This document shows positions 18,731 through 26,255 of a DNA stretch of 64,000 nt, piece by piece. A program made the position numbers and the translations under genes. Origin of the DNA: JAHRAW01 sp965249835 (GTDB lineage: Bacteria > Pseudomonadota > Gammaproteobacteria > Arenicellales > Poriferihabitantaceae); contig CBDFMY010000003.1 in the NCBI GenBank assembly GCA_965249835.1, positions 1,550,001 to 1,614,000 of the forward strand, read 5' to 3'. The notes beneath the pieces are model-generated. The model was not told the DNA's origin, did no database searches, and saw only the letters and a list, made by a program, of their open reading frames with translations. How positions within the stretch are numbered: the stretch's first letter is position 1; the number at the start of each line of letters is the position of its first letter.

Positions 18731-19054
18731 AATATTTCTCGTGAGGTTACGTGGTAAAAATCTGAATAAGGTTTAAATGCTAATTGAAACTTTCTTTGCC
18801 AGCACTCAATCGCATGTCTTTAAAGATACCTCATATACTGCACCATTGCGAACCATTTTATGGAAAATTTAGAAATATTTGCATTGATATGAATTTATAT
18901 CTATTTAACTATTTGATATATAAGTTATTTTATAAATTCTCGATGAACCATATTGACAAATGGTTGCATATTTGGTTCACTATCGTTTATATTGCGTTGA
19001 TGCACACTTGTCTGCAAGTTTGGCATCGCTAAACACTTTTGAGGAACCTTGATT
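18731..19054. promoter_or_regulatory. Divergent control region with repeated AACCA/TGGTT half-sites
   Basis: This AT-rich 324-bp stretch has no credible gene. AACCAT occurs at 18851-18856 and 18946-18951. ATGGTT at 18960-18965 makes a 6-bp inverted repeat with the second AACCAT. Another TGGTTC lies at 18973-18978. A TTGACA at 18953-18958 sits between the arms of the inverted repeat and could be a -35 box, although no good -10 stands 16-18 bp downstream. The arrangement fits an operator for the adjacent GntR/FCD protein. GAGG at 19041-19044 is the ribosome binding site of the cupin gene. Confidence 0.4.
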
Positions 19055-20206
19055 ATGTCAATGTTACGAGAACCTAAAAATAGAGCGGCAGACGAAAGTG
19101 CCCTCAGCTCGTTATATCAGGATGTCTTTGACAACGACCTTTTCCCTTTCTGGGCGACGACCGCGGAAGTTGCTCATGATGAAACCAGAAAATTAATGGA
19201 GTATCAAAGGGCGACTCCACACATATGGCGATACGATGATGTTCTTCTACCGCTTTTGGAACGCTCAGCAGAGCTCGTTTCTACAACCAGTTCGGAGCGA
19301 CGATCGTTGATTCTCTGCAACCCCGGGTTAAAACCACGTCGTGCAACAGTTTCAACCATGTATACGGCCTATCGACTGAATGATCCTAATGAAATTATGC
19401 CGCCGCATCGTCACTCACCCAATGCTATTCGATTTGGACTAACGGGAAAAATGAATTTTACTGGTGTTGAAGGCGAAGATATTACTTTTGGGCCCGGTGA
19501 TCTTGTTTTGACTCCCCATGATACCTGGCACAATCACGGTAATCAGGGAGATGAACCAGCGGTCAATTTGTCGGTTCTGGACTTGCCGATAGTTGAAACG
19601 CTGAACGCAGTTTACTTTGAACACGATTACAAGGAAGAACAAAGCGGCAAAATAATATCGAAAAAAGTTCAATCCGCTCGATTTCCAAGTGATTATTCGG
19701 CAAGGATTTATGGTGAAGGAGGTTTTTTGCCAAGATTTGTGTCACATCATCGTGGTACCGGTGCGGCTTCACCAATGTACGTTTATCGATGGGAGCAAAT
19801 GCGTGGCATGTTGGAAAAACACCACAATTGGGATGGCAGCCTTTATGACGGACTCATGATTGAGTATGTGAACCCAACAAATGGTGGGCCGGTATTCAAG
19901 ACGATGACGTTTTTTGCTCAGATGCTTCGACCGGGTGAAACACTGCTTCCGGTCAAGCAAACCGCAAATTTACTGGTTTCGCCATTCGAAGGTCAGGGTA
20001 GTGTCACTATAGATGGAAAACTGTTTGACTGGGGACTATTTGACACTATCGCGGTACCGGGTGGTTCTTGGTTTAAATATCAAAACACATCCGACAGTGC
20101 CCCTGCCGTCCTGTTTGTTGCCAGCGATGAACCTATACTCAAATCATTGGGATTGTTTAAACGTTGGGGGCGGGACCACGCCGGCAATTTAGTCGATTTG
20201 ACTTAA
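19055..20206 (+). CDS. Gentisate/salicylate-dioxygenase-type bicupin protein
   Basis: This roughly 383-residue protein belongs to the cupin family of gentisate 1,2-dioxygenase, salicylate dioxygenase and 1-hydroxy-2-naphthoate dioxygenase. These are Fe(II) enzymes that open hydroxylated aromatic carboxylates. The N-terminal cupin shows PPHRHSPNAIRFGLTG with likely iron ligands H118 and H120, then GPGDLVLTPHDTWHNHGNQGD with H159. A second cupin lies at about residues 255-365. The start is the ATG at 19055, 10 nt after GAGG; a TTG at 19049 is less likely. It is the first gene of the cluster holding vitamin B6 degradation enzymes. I infer that it cleaves a hydroxypyridine-carboxylate ring made by the downstream enzymes; 3-hydroxy-2-methylpyridine-4,5-dicarboxylate has a salicylate-like hydroxyl next to a carboxylate. 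A role on gentisate itself is the main alternative. Confidence 0.75.
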   Translation: MSMLREPKNRAADESALSSLYQDVFDNDLFPFWATTAEVAHDETRKLMEYQRATPHIWRYDDVLLPLLERSAELVSTTSSERRSLILCNPGLKPRRATVSTMYTAYRLNDPNEIMPPHRHSPNAIRFGLTGKMNFTGVEGEDITFGPGDLVLTPHDTWHNHGNQGDEPAVNLSVLDLPIVETLNAVYFEHDYKEEQSGKIISKKVQSARFPSDYSARIYGEGGFLPRFVSHHRGTGAASPMYVYRWEQMRGMLEKHHNWDGSLYDGLMIEYVNPTNGGPVFKTMTFFAQMLRPGETLLPVKQTANLLVSPFEGQGSVTIDGKLFDWGLFDTIAVPGGSWFKYQNTSDSAPAVLFVASDEPILKSLGLFKRWGRDHAGNLVDLT

Positions 20207-20225
20207 TCCAGTAGAGTTAGTTTTC

Positions 20226-21353
20226 ATGCAAAACTCCCAAAATATTCTCCATCTTAGTCACATCGACTGTCCAGGTGGTGGGCAGGTGTGGGTGGAAAAT
20301 CAGGTTATGTACGTCGGACATATGCGTAACCCAAATGGAACATCGATTTATGATGTGTCAGACCCACGTAATCCTAAAATGCTGGCTCAGCTTGATATTC
20401 CTGAGGGATGGCACTCTCACAAGGTGCGCGTTGCCGATGATATTATGCTTGTTAACCACGAACGATTCCGCGAAGGGAATGAAGACTTTGGTGGCGGTTT
20501 GGCAATTTATGATGTCTCAAAGCCAGCTGCGCCAAGATTCATCACAAAATGGATGACGGCAGGTAAGGGTGTTCACAGATTTCAGTTTGATGGACGCTAC
20601 GCTTACATTTCCCCTACTGTAGAAGGCTATATAGGTAATATATGCATGATTCTTGATTTGCTGAATCCGTCACGCCCTGAGGAAGTGGGGCGTTGGTGGA
20701 TTCCAGGTCAGTGGCAAGCGGGTGGGGAAGAATATCCTTGGCATGATTACGTTCCCCCACGCTGTCATCATCCACTGCGTCAAGGTAATCGACTGTATGT
20801 AAGTTGGTGGCACCATGGACTATTTATTCTCGACATCGAAGATATGTCTGCCCCCCGATTGGTAGCTTCTATCAACACCAGCCGTGCATTTCCTCATCCA
20901 ACCCATACTTGTCTTGCAATGCCTCAACGCTACAAGGGACGCGACGTAATGATTGTAGCCGATGAGGACGTGGCCAAACTATATGATGCAGCCCCCGCCT
21001 TTGCATGGATATACGATATCACCGATGAGACCACGCCTATTCCAATATCAACTTACCAGGTAGACGGGCTTGATTCAGATGGCCGACCTCAAATTCCAAT
21101 GATGGGTTGCCATCAACCGTCTGAAAAATTAACCGGTAGCAGTATCGTGCCTTTCGCTTGGTTTGCCCAGGGTCTTCGGTTGTTGGATATTGCCGACCCT
21201 TTTGCTCCCAAGGAAGTAGGGCACTTTCAACCGCATCCGCCAGCGGGCTGTGATTTTGCTTCATCCAACGATGTCACGATTGATGATAGTGGGCTGATTT
21301 ATCTTATCGATCGTCAGAACGGTATCGACATTCTTCAAACAGATGCATTTTAA
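20226..21353 (+). CDS. LVIVD-type beta-propeller protein
   Basis: The 375-residue protein is built from repeated blades with the pattern IYDVSDPRNPKML, IYDVSKPAAPRFI, ILDLLNPSRPEEV, ILDIEDMSAPRLV and LLDIADPFAPKEV, typical of LVIVD-repeat propellers. No signal peptide is seen, so it is probably cytoplasmic. Conserved-looking histidines (GWHSHKV, WHDYVPPRCHHP, HPTHT) could bind metal or substrate. Family members have no well-established reaction. It starts 19 bp after the cupin gene and 11 bp before ridA, clearly in one operon. Its tight link to the cupin suggests an enzyme or partner in ring opening or the next hydrolysis, but this is inference. Confidence 0.7.
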   Translation: MQNSQNILHLSHIDCPGGGQVWVENQVMYVGHMRNPNGTSIYDVSDPRNPKMLAQLDIPEGWHSHKVRVADDIMLVNHERFREGNEDFGGGLAIYDVSKPAAPRFITKWMTAGKGVHRFQFDGRYAYISPTVEGYIGNICMILDLLNPSRPEEVGRWWIPGQWQAGGEEYPWHDYVPPRCHHPLRQGNRLYVSWWHHGLFILDIEDMSAPRLVASINTSRAFPHPTHTCLAMPQRYKGRDVMIVADEDVAKLYDAAPAFAWIYDITDETTPIPISTYQVDGLDSDGRPQIPMMGCHQPSEKLTGSSIVPFAWFAQGLRLLDIADPFAPKEVGHFQPHPPAGCDFASSNDVTIDDSGLIYLIDRQNGIDILQTDAF

Positions 21354-21364
21354 AGGGACCAATT

Positions 21365-21760
21365 ATGAATAAGCACATCAAACCAATCGGAGATAAAAAT
21401 CCGAATCTTCCGTTTCACCCAGCCGTCAGGGCCGGGGACTTTGTTTTTGTGTCGGGACAAGTCGCTAAAGATGAAAAAGGAAATATGCTGTCAGGAACAA
21501 TTGAGGAAGAAACCGGTGCAACACTGGAGTCGATTCGTCGAGTACTTAAGCAGGCGGGCACCGACCTTGATAGCGTGGTCAAGATTACGACCTATCTGGA
21601 AGATATACGTGATTTCGGTCGCTACAACCGGACTTTTGCAAAATATTTTGAAGAAGGTATTGTCTCGCGTACAACAGTTGAGGCCCGGGCTGTAATCAAC
21701 ACCAAAATTGAGATGGACGCAGTAGCTTTTTGCCCACAAAAACAATCACTCGGGAGTTGA
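21365..21760 (+). CDS. RidA-family enamine/imine deaminase
   Basis: The 131-residue protein belongs to the YjgF/YER057c/UK114 (Rid) family, whose active members hydrolyse reactive enamines and imines to ketones and ammonia. The core is AVRAGDFVFVSGQVA near the N-terminus and SRTTVEARAVINTKIEMDAVAF near the C-terminus, where the conserved arginine of RidA-type enzymes is present. It sits between the LVIVD gene (11 bp before) and the glutathione transferase gene (3 bp after). Ring opening of a pyridine would yield an enamine or imine nitrogen, so a deaminase of this type in a pyridine catabolic operon makes chemical sense. General imine detoxification next to the PLP enzyme is the alternative. 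Confidence 0.85.
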   Translation: MNKHIKPIGDKNPNLPFHPAVRAGDFVFVSGQVAKDEKGNMLSGTIEEETGATLESIRRVLKQAGTDLDSVVKITTYLEDIRDFGRYNRTFAKYFEEGIVSRTTVEARAVINTKIEMDAVAFCPQKQSLGS

Positions 21761-21762
21761 AC

Positions 21763-22371
21763 ATGTTAACGTTACTTGGCCGGGCAACATCCGGTAATGT
21801 GCAGAAAGTTATCTTTATTCTTGAACTGTTGGGTATCAGTTACCAGCGCGAGGACTATGGTCGACAATTTGGCAATACTGGTGGCAAGTACCTGGAACTG
21901 AACCCAAACGGAACGGTACCGACACTGGTGGATGGTGACTTGGTGATTTGGGAGTCAAATACTATTCTTCGTTATATCGCGGCACGCGAGAATAGTAAAC
22001 TATTACCTCAGGGGTTGGTTGCCAGAACGCTGGTTGAGCGGTGGATGGATTGGCTTTTAGCCTCATTGAACAACCACTATGTCACGGTTTTCAAGGGTAG
22101 CAAACTGCCCGAAGAAGAGCGAGACGGTAATTTCGCTTTGTCTATTCAGGAGATCTCAAAATTAGTGGCACTACTTGATAATCATCTAAAAAAACATGCC
22201 TGGCTTGCTGGCGAAGAATTTTCACTTGCCGATATTGCGCTGGGACCCATTGTACGTCGCTGTCTCGAATTCCCCATTGATAAAGCACATTTGAAAGCCT
22301 TGAAAATCTGGCAAGAGAAGTTGGAAGAAATGCCAGCGTTTGTTAAAGCAGTTGGAAAAACTCCGGGCTAG
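21763..22371 (+). CDS. Glutathione S-transferase family protein
   Basis: This 202-residue protein has the two-domain glutathione transferase layout. The N-terminal thioredoxin-like domain carries LLGRATSGNVQKVIFILELLG, NPNGTVPTL with the cis-proline, and VIWESNTILRYIA with the glutathione-contact Glu-Ser. The C-terminal helical domain has WLAGEEFSLADIALGPIVRR. The ATG at 21763 follows GGGAG and lies 3 bp after ridA; an earlier in-frame start would overlap ridA and is not favoured. Next to a gentisate-dioxygenase-type cupin, the best-known functional parallel is glutathione-dependent maleylpyruvate isomerase, so an isomerase acting on the ring-opened product is the leading guess. Confidence 0.82.
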   Translation: MLTLLGRATSGNVQKVIFILELLGISYQREDYGRQFGNTGGKYLELNPNGTVPTLVDGDLVIWESNTILRYIAARENSKLLPQGLVARTLVERWMDWLLASLNNHYVTVFKGSKLPEEERDGNFALSIQEISKLVALLDNHLKKHAWLAGEEFSLADIALGPIVRRCLEFPIDKAHLKALKIWQEKLEEMPAFVKAVGKTPG

Positions 22372-22377
22372 ATTACC

Positions 22378-23322
22378 ATGAAAGTTGCAGTTATCGGGTT
22401 GGGCACTATGGGACCGGGCATCGCGGCTGTTCTGGCCCGCTCTGGCATGCAGGTTCGACTTACGGATAAATCAGATGTAGCTAGAAACAACTCAATGTGT
22501 CAGGTTGAAGTCGCATGGAGTGTCCTTGAAAGACTTAATAGCCCGGCTAAGGGTTGCTTGGACGCGGTAACGATTCACGAGAGCATAAACGAAGCAGTTG
22601 AAGGGGTTGAATTTGTCGTGGAGAACGTGTCTGAAGACTTGTCGATTAAACAAGCCGTTTTTTCGGAACTTGATCGTATCACCTCAGCCGAATGTATTCT
22701 GGCTTCGAATACTTCAGGCATTCCTATCTCTGATCTACAGCGCGATTTGCAATACCCGAACAGGATGATCGGAATGCATTGGTCAAATCCACCTCATATT
22801 ATCCCAGTGATTGAAGTGATTGCAGGCACTAACACAGCAGTGGCTGTGGTAACACGTTGCACCGAAATCATACTTTCAATCGGACTCCTGCCTGTGTTGA
22901 TCAAAAAGGATGTGCCAGGTTTCGTTGAGAATCGTATTCTCTACGCGATTATGCGCGAAGCGGTGGATCTTGTCGAAAGTGGAGTTATCGAAGCTTCAGC
23001 TTTGGATGACTGTGTATCTTGGGGCATCGGTTACAAACTGTCAGTGGTCGGTCCGATGGCGTTGTTGGATATGGCAGGTCTGGATATTTATCAAGCGGTG
23101 GCAAGTTATCTGAACAAAGATCTGTGCAATCGTAGCGATGTCAGCCCGTGGATTAGTAAGCGAACCAAGAGCGGTTTCCTTGGCATGAAATCTGGTGCTG
23201 GCATCTATTCGTACACTCCTGATCAAATTGAGGCACTTAGGTCAGAGCGTATAGAAAAACTTGTGGCAGTTAGGCACGCGTTAGCCGCTGTCGGTGCGTC
23301 TGCGGTGACCGAATCGAATTAA
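22378..23322 (+). CDS. 5-formyl-3-hydroxy-2-methylpyridine-4-carboxylate 5-dehydrogenase
   Basis: The 314-residue protein belongs to the 3-hydroxyacyl-CoA dehydrogenase family. The NAD-binding motif VIGLGTMGPGIAAVLA begins the protein. SNTSGIPI and MHWSNPPHIIPVIEVIAG (H134 a likely catalytic histidine) are followed by KKDVPGFVENRILYAIMREA and SWGIGYKLSVVGPMALLDMAG. These segments closely resemble what I recall of the Mesorhizobium loti enzyme of the vitamin B6 pathway, which oxidises the 5-aldehyde to 3-hydroxy-2-methylpyridine-4,5-dicarboxylate. The link to 4-pyridoxolactonase, pyridoxamine-pyruvate aminotransferase and pyridoxal dehydrogenase genes downstream supports it. It starts 6 bp after the glutathione transferase gene. 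A general hydroxyacyl-CoA dehydrogenase is unlikely given the genomic setting. Confidence 0.85.
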   Translation: MKVAVIGLGTMGPGIAAVLARSGMQVRLTDKSDVARNNSMCQVEVAWSVLERLNSPAKGCLDAVTIHESINEAVEGVEFVVENVSEDLSIKQAVFSELDRITSAECILASNTSGIPISDLQRDLQYPNRMIGMHWSNPPHIIPVIEVIAGTNTAVAVVTRCTEIILSIGLLPVLIKKDVPGFVENRILYAIMREAVDLVESGVIEASALDDCVSWGIGYKLSVVGPMALLDMAGLDIYQAVASYLNKDLCNRSDVSPWISKRTKSGFLGMKSGAGIYSYTPDQIEALRSERIEKLVAVRHALAAVGASAVTESN

Positions 23323-23449
23323 TTTGTTGATTGGTACATATTCGTACATCCGATTAGCATGACGACTCTATTCCGACTGTCCACCTTAAATACAATCCCA
23401 TGAAATCATTGAAATTCAAGTTTTCAGACTGGCAAAAGGTAATCTCCTG

Positions 23450-25084
23450 ATGTCTGGTTGGGACACAGCAGACTATGTCATTGTTGGGGCTGGTTCTGCG
23501 GGCTGTACACTTGCCAACCGACTGTCCGAAAACTCTGACGCTAATGTAACAATATTGGAAGCCGGTGGATGGGACCGAGACCCGCTCATACATGTCCCGC
23601 TGGGTTGGGGAAAGATACTCCAAAAGCGCTTGCATGACTGGATGTATTTTGCCGAGCCTGAACCCCACTTGGACAATCGCCGAATTGAGTGTGCGCGTGG
23701 CAAGATAGTAGGCGGGTCTTCCTCAATCAACGCCATGGCATATGTTCGAGGAAACAGCGGTGATTTTGATTACTGGGCGCAACATTACGGGCTGGATACA
23801 TGGTCCTTTCGGAAGGTATTGCCTTATTTTAAGAAGCAGGAAGATTGGGAGGGAGGGGCGAATGCTTTTCGAGGTGGGGATGGGCCTATCCGCACCCAGT
23901 TTTGCAAGTACCAGGACCCCTTGATTGATGCCTTCATTCAGGCAGGATTGGATGCTGGCCACAACTGGACAGATGATTATAACGGAGAACAGCAGGATGG
24001 ATTTGCCAGGCTTCAGATGTCCATTAAGAACGGCCGCCGATGTAGTGGCGCCACCGCTTATCTCAGGCCCGCGATTAAGCGAAAGAATTTACAGATTAAG
24101 GTCAAGGCACTTGTTACGCGGGTAATGTTCAAAGGCTCCCGTGCAGTGGGGGTGGAATATATTCTAAAAAAACAAGTCAGAAAAATATACGCTGAACGTG
24201 AGGTCATTCTTGCCGGCGGCGTAATCAACTCACCGCAGTTACTGATGTTATCCGGCATCGGTTCCCCTGATAAGCTCAGACGACACTCAATTAAAGTCTT
24301 GGCCGATCTGCCGGCGGTCGGTCAAAACCTGCAAGATCATGTTTCGACTATTCTGATGTATACCCGAAAGCAACCAGGTCCCTTTTTACCTATGTTAAGA
24401 GTGGACAGAATTGCAAGGAAGATGATGCGGGCTTATTTTTGCGGGACTGGGTTTGCTTCGGATGTGCCTGGTGGAGTAACCGCGTTCTTGAAAAGTCGGT
24501 CAGACCTGGAATTGCCAGATATTCAGTTTTTATTGACCGCCGCGCCCCTTGCTGCCTATCCCTACCTTCGTCCATTCAAACCCCCGTTCAGTGATGGCTT
24601 TGCTGTCAGGATTGTTTCGCTTCATCCGAAAAGTCGCGGGGAAATTGACTTGAAGAGTTCGAACCCCGAGCAACTTTCGGTTATCCGGTCACGTTTTCTT
24701 TCTGTTGGCCACGACTGGAATGTACTTCGAGCAGGCGTGAATACGGCACGAGAAGTGGTTTCCCAGAAGGCGATGAGTCCATTTCTTGGCAAGCAGATTG
24801 GACCTTTGTCGAACGCCATGACGGCTAAAGATATTGACCAATATATTCGTGCCACCGCCGTTACAGTGCATCATCCACTGGGCACCTGTCGCATGGGCCT
24901 CACGTCCGACCCATCCGCGGTGGTTAAACCGAATCTTCAGGTGCGGGGGATTGACGGTCTGAGAGTGGTCGACGCATCGGTGATTCCTGAAATGGTAAGC
25001 GGAAATATTAATGCAGCGGTGGTCATGGTCGCTGAGAGAGCTTCGGATCTTATTCTACAGCGACCTACTCCGGCGCTTGCCTGA
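23450..25084 (+). CDS. GMC oxidoreductase, probable 4-pyridoxate dehydrogenase
   Basis: This 544-residue FAD enzyme belongs to the glucose-methanol-choline family. The FAD motif GAGSAGCTLANRL starts near residue 13, ARGKIVGGSSSINAMAYVRG is the family signature 1 region, and LAGGVINSPQLLMLSGIG is signature 2. The C-terminal active-site region is TAVTVHHPLGTCRMG followed by SGNINAAVVMVAERAS. In the M. loti pathway two GMC enzymes act: pyridoxine 4-oxidase and 4-pyridoxate dehydrogenase. The position directly after the 5-aldehyde dehydrogenase gene, with no other candidate for oxidation of 4-pyridoxate, favours the latter; pyridoxine 4-oxidase remains possible. A 127-bp gap precedes it and may hold an internal promoter. 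Confidence 0.75.
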   Translation: MSGWDTADYVIVGAGSAGCTLANRLSENSDANVTILEAGGWDRDPLIHVPLGWGKILQKRLHDWMYFAEPEPHLDNRRIECARGKIVGGSSSINAMAYVRGNSGDFDYWAQHYGLDTWSFRKVLPYFKKQEDWEGGANAFRGGDGPIRTQFCKYQDPLIDAFIQAGLDAGHNWTDDYNGEQQDGFARLQMSIKNGRRCSGATAYLRPAIKRKNLQIKVKALVTRVMFKGSRAVGVEYILKKQVRKIYAEREVILAGGVINSPQLLMLSGIGSPDKLRRHSIKVLADLPAVGQNLQDHVSTILMYTRKQPGPFLPMLRVDRIARKMMRAYFCGTGFASDVPGGVTAFLKSRSDLELPDIQFLLTAAPLAAYPYLRPFKPPFSDGFAVRIVSLHPKSRGEIDLKSSNPEQLSVIRSRFLSVGHDWNVLRAGVNTAREVVSQKAMSPFLGKQIGPLSNAMTAKDIDQYIRATAVTVHHPLGTCRMGLTSDPSAVVKPNLQVRGIDGLRVVDASVIPEMVSGNINAAVVMVAERASDLILQRPTPALA

Positions 25085-25131
25085 AGTCGTGTCTGATTTT
25101 CCTATCAACAATTAACATAGAGGTTATTACT

Positions 25132-26184
25132 ATGAACTGGTCAAAAATCAAAATCTATCGAGTGTTGTTAAGCGTAACTTTACTGTTGGGTATGGGCGTG
25201 GTTCCCGTCGGCTATTCAGCGGATGTCAAAAGTATTGCGATCTTGACGCCTGAGCAAGGCACAGACTTCGGTTGGAATCAACAAGGTGTGGATGCCGCAA
25301 AAGCTGTTGCCGAACGGTACGGGCTGGAATTCATTTCGGCGGAAGGATTGGGCTACGGTGACGTTCGACCAACCTTGCGCGAGTTATCCGAGGAAGGTGC
25401 CAGCCTGCTCATTGCCCACGCCAGTGGCTACAATACGGCCGCACCCGAAATTGCAAATGAAACAGGTGTGCCGGTCGCTATCGTTGATCGTCCGGAGGAT
25501 ATTAAACCTAGTCTGGTAGCGGACTATACCCTTTATGGTCACGAGGGCGCTTACTTGGCTGGGCGTATGGCTGCAAGTCTCTCTCGCTCGGGCACACTGG
25601 GTATTGTGGTATCAGGTGAACCACCGTCGTGGAATGCTCAGTCTGCGGGTTTTGCGCTTGGTGCCAGGTCTCATAACGATAAAATAAAAATCATATACGC
25701 AGTTATCGGTCCTGCGGCATATGGCGACGCTGCCGGTGGTCGCCGGGTGACTGAGTCTGTGATTGCTGCAGGCGGTGATATTATCTTTGGTCAAGGTAAT
25801 GGTTCCAGTTTTGGAATGATCCAGGCAGTGGAGACGACAGCGGCAACGGATGGTGGCAAGGTGTGGTTCATTGATGTAATAGGCGACAAGTCTTCTCTGG
25901 ATAAAGGTCATCTTCTCAGTTCGGTGCTATGGAACCTTGCTCCGGTATATGGGGCTATGGTCGAGGATTTGAAAAATGATACTTTTGGCACCAAGAGCTA
26001 CAAGATTCAGCTCGCCGACGATTCAGTCAAATTACTGAAGACACCACATATCCCCTCAGCGATTTGGGATGCTACCAGTATTGCCCGAACCCAAATTATT
26101 GACGGCGTGCTGGAAGTTCCGATAGTCACCGATGCTCAGGAAGTGCGTAAATTGATGACTCTGGTGGAAGCGAAAACTGAATAA
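25132..26184 (+). CDS. BMP-family ABC transporter substrate-binding protein
   Basis: The 350-residue protein belongs to the BMP/PnrA/RfuA family of periplasmic binding proteins, whose known ligands include purine nucleosides and riboflavin. A signal peptide is clear (VLLSVTLLLGMGVVPVGYSA, then cleavage before DVKS); no lipobox cysteine is seen. Family landmarks include ILTPEQGTDFGWNQQG, where family members have a D..WN motif, and VWFIDVIGDKSS. It is followed by the ATPase and two permease genes, giving a complete importer. Lying inside the vitamin B6 cluster, its most likely ligand is pyridoxamine, pyridoxal or pyridoxine. That would be a new substrate for this family and is inference from context only. 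Confidence 0.88.
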   Translation: MNWSKIKIYRVLLSVTLLLGMGVVPVGYSADVKSIAILTPEQGTDFGWNQQGVDAAKAVAERYGLEFISAEGLGYGDVRPTLRELSEEGASLLIAHASGYNTAAPEIANETGVPVAIVDRPEDIKPSLVADYTLYGHEGAYLAGRMAASLSRSGTLGIVVSGEPPSWNAQSAGFALGARSHNDKIKIIYAVIGPAAYGDAAGGRRVTESVIAAGGDIIFGQGNGSSFGMIQAVETTAATDGGKVWFIDVIGDKSSLDKGHLLSSVLWNLAPVYGAMVEDLKNDTFGTKSYKIQLADDSVKLLKTPHIPSAIWDATSIARTQIIDGVLEVPIVTDAQEVRKLMTLVEAKTE

Positions 26185-26255
26185 CCATGCTCAAGCTGTG
26201 CCGGGGCAAGAGCGCTGCATAACCAGCGTTCTTGCCCCAACGGCTTAATGCGCAC

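Noticed and set aside
18784..19032. An 82-codon frame in the region between the GntR regulator and the cupin gene
   Set aside because: No ribosome binding site, unusual composition for a protein, and it covers the likely control region of the cluster.
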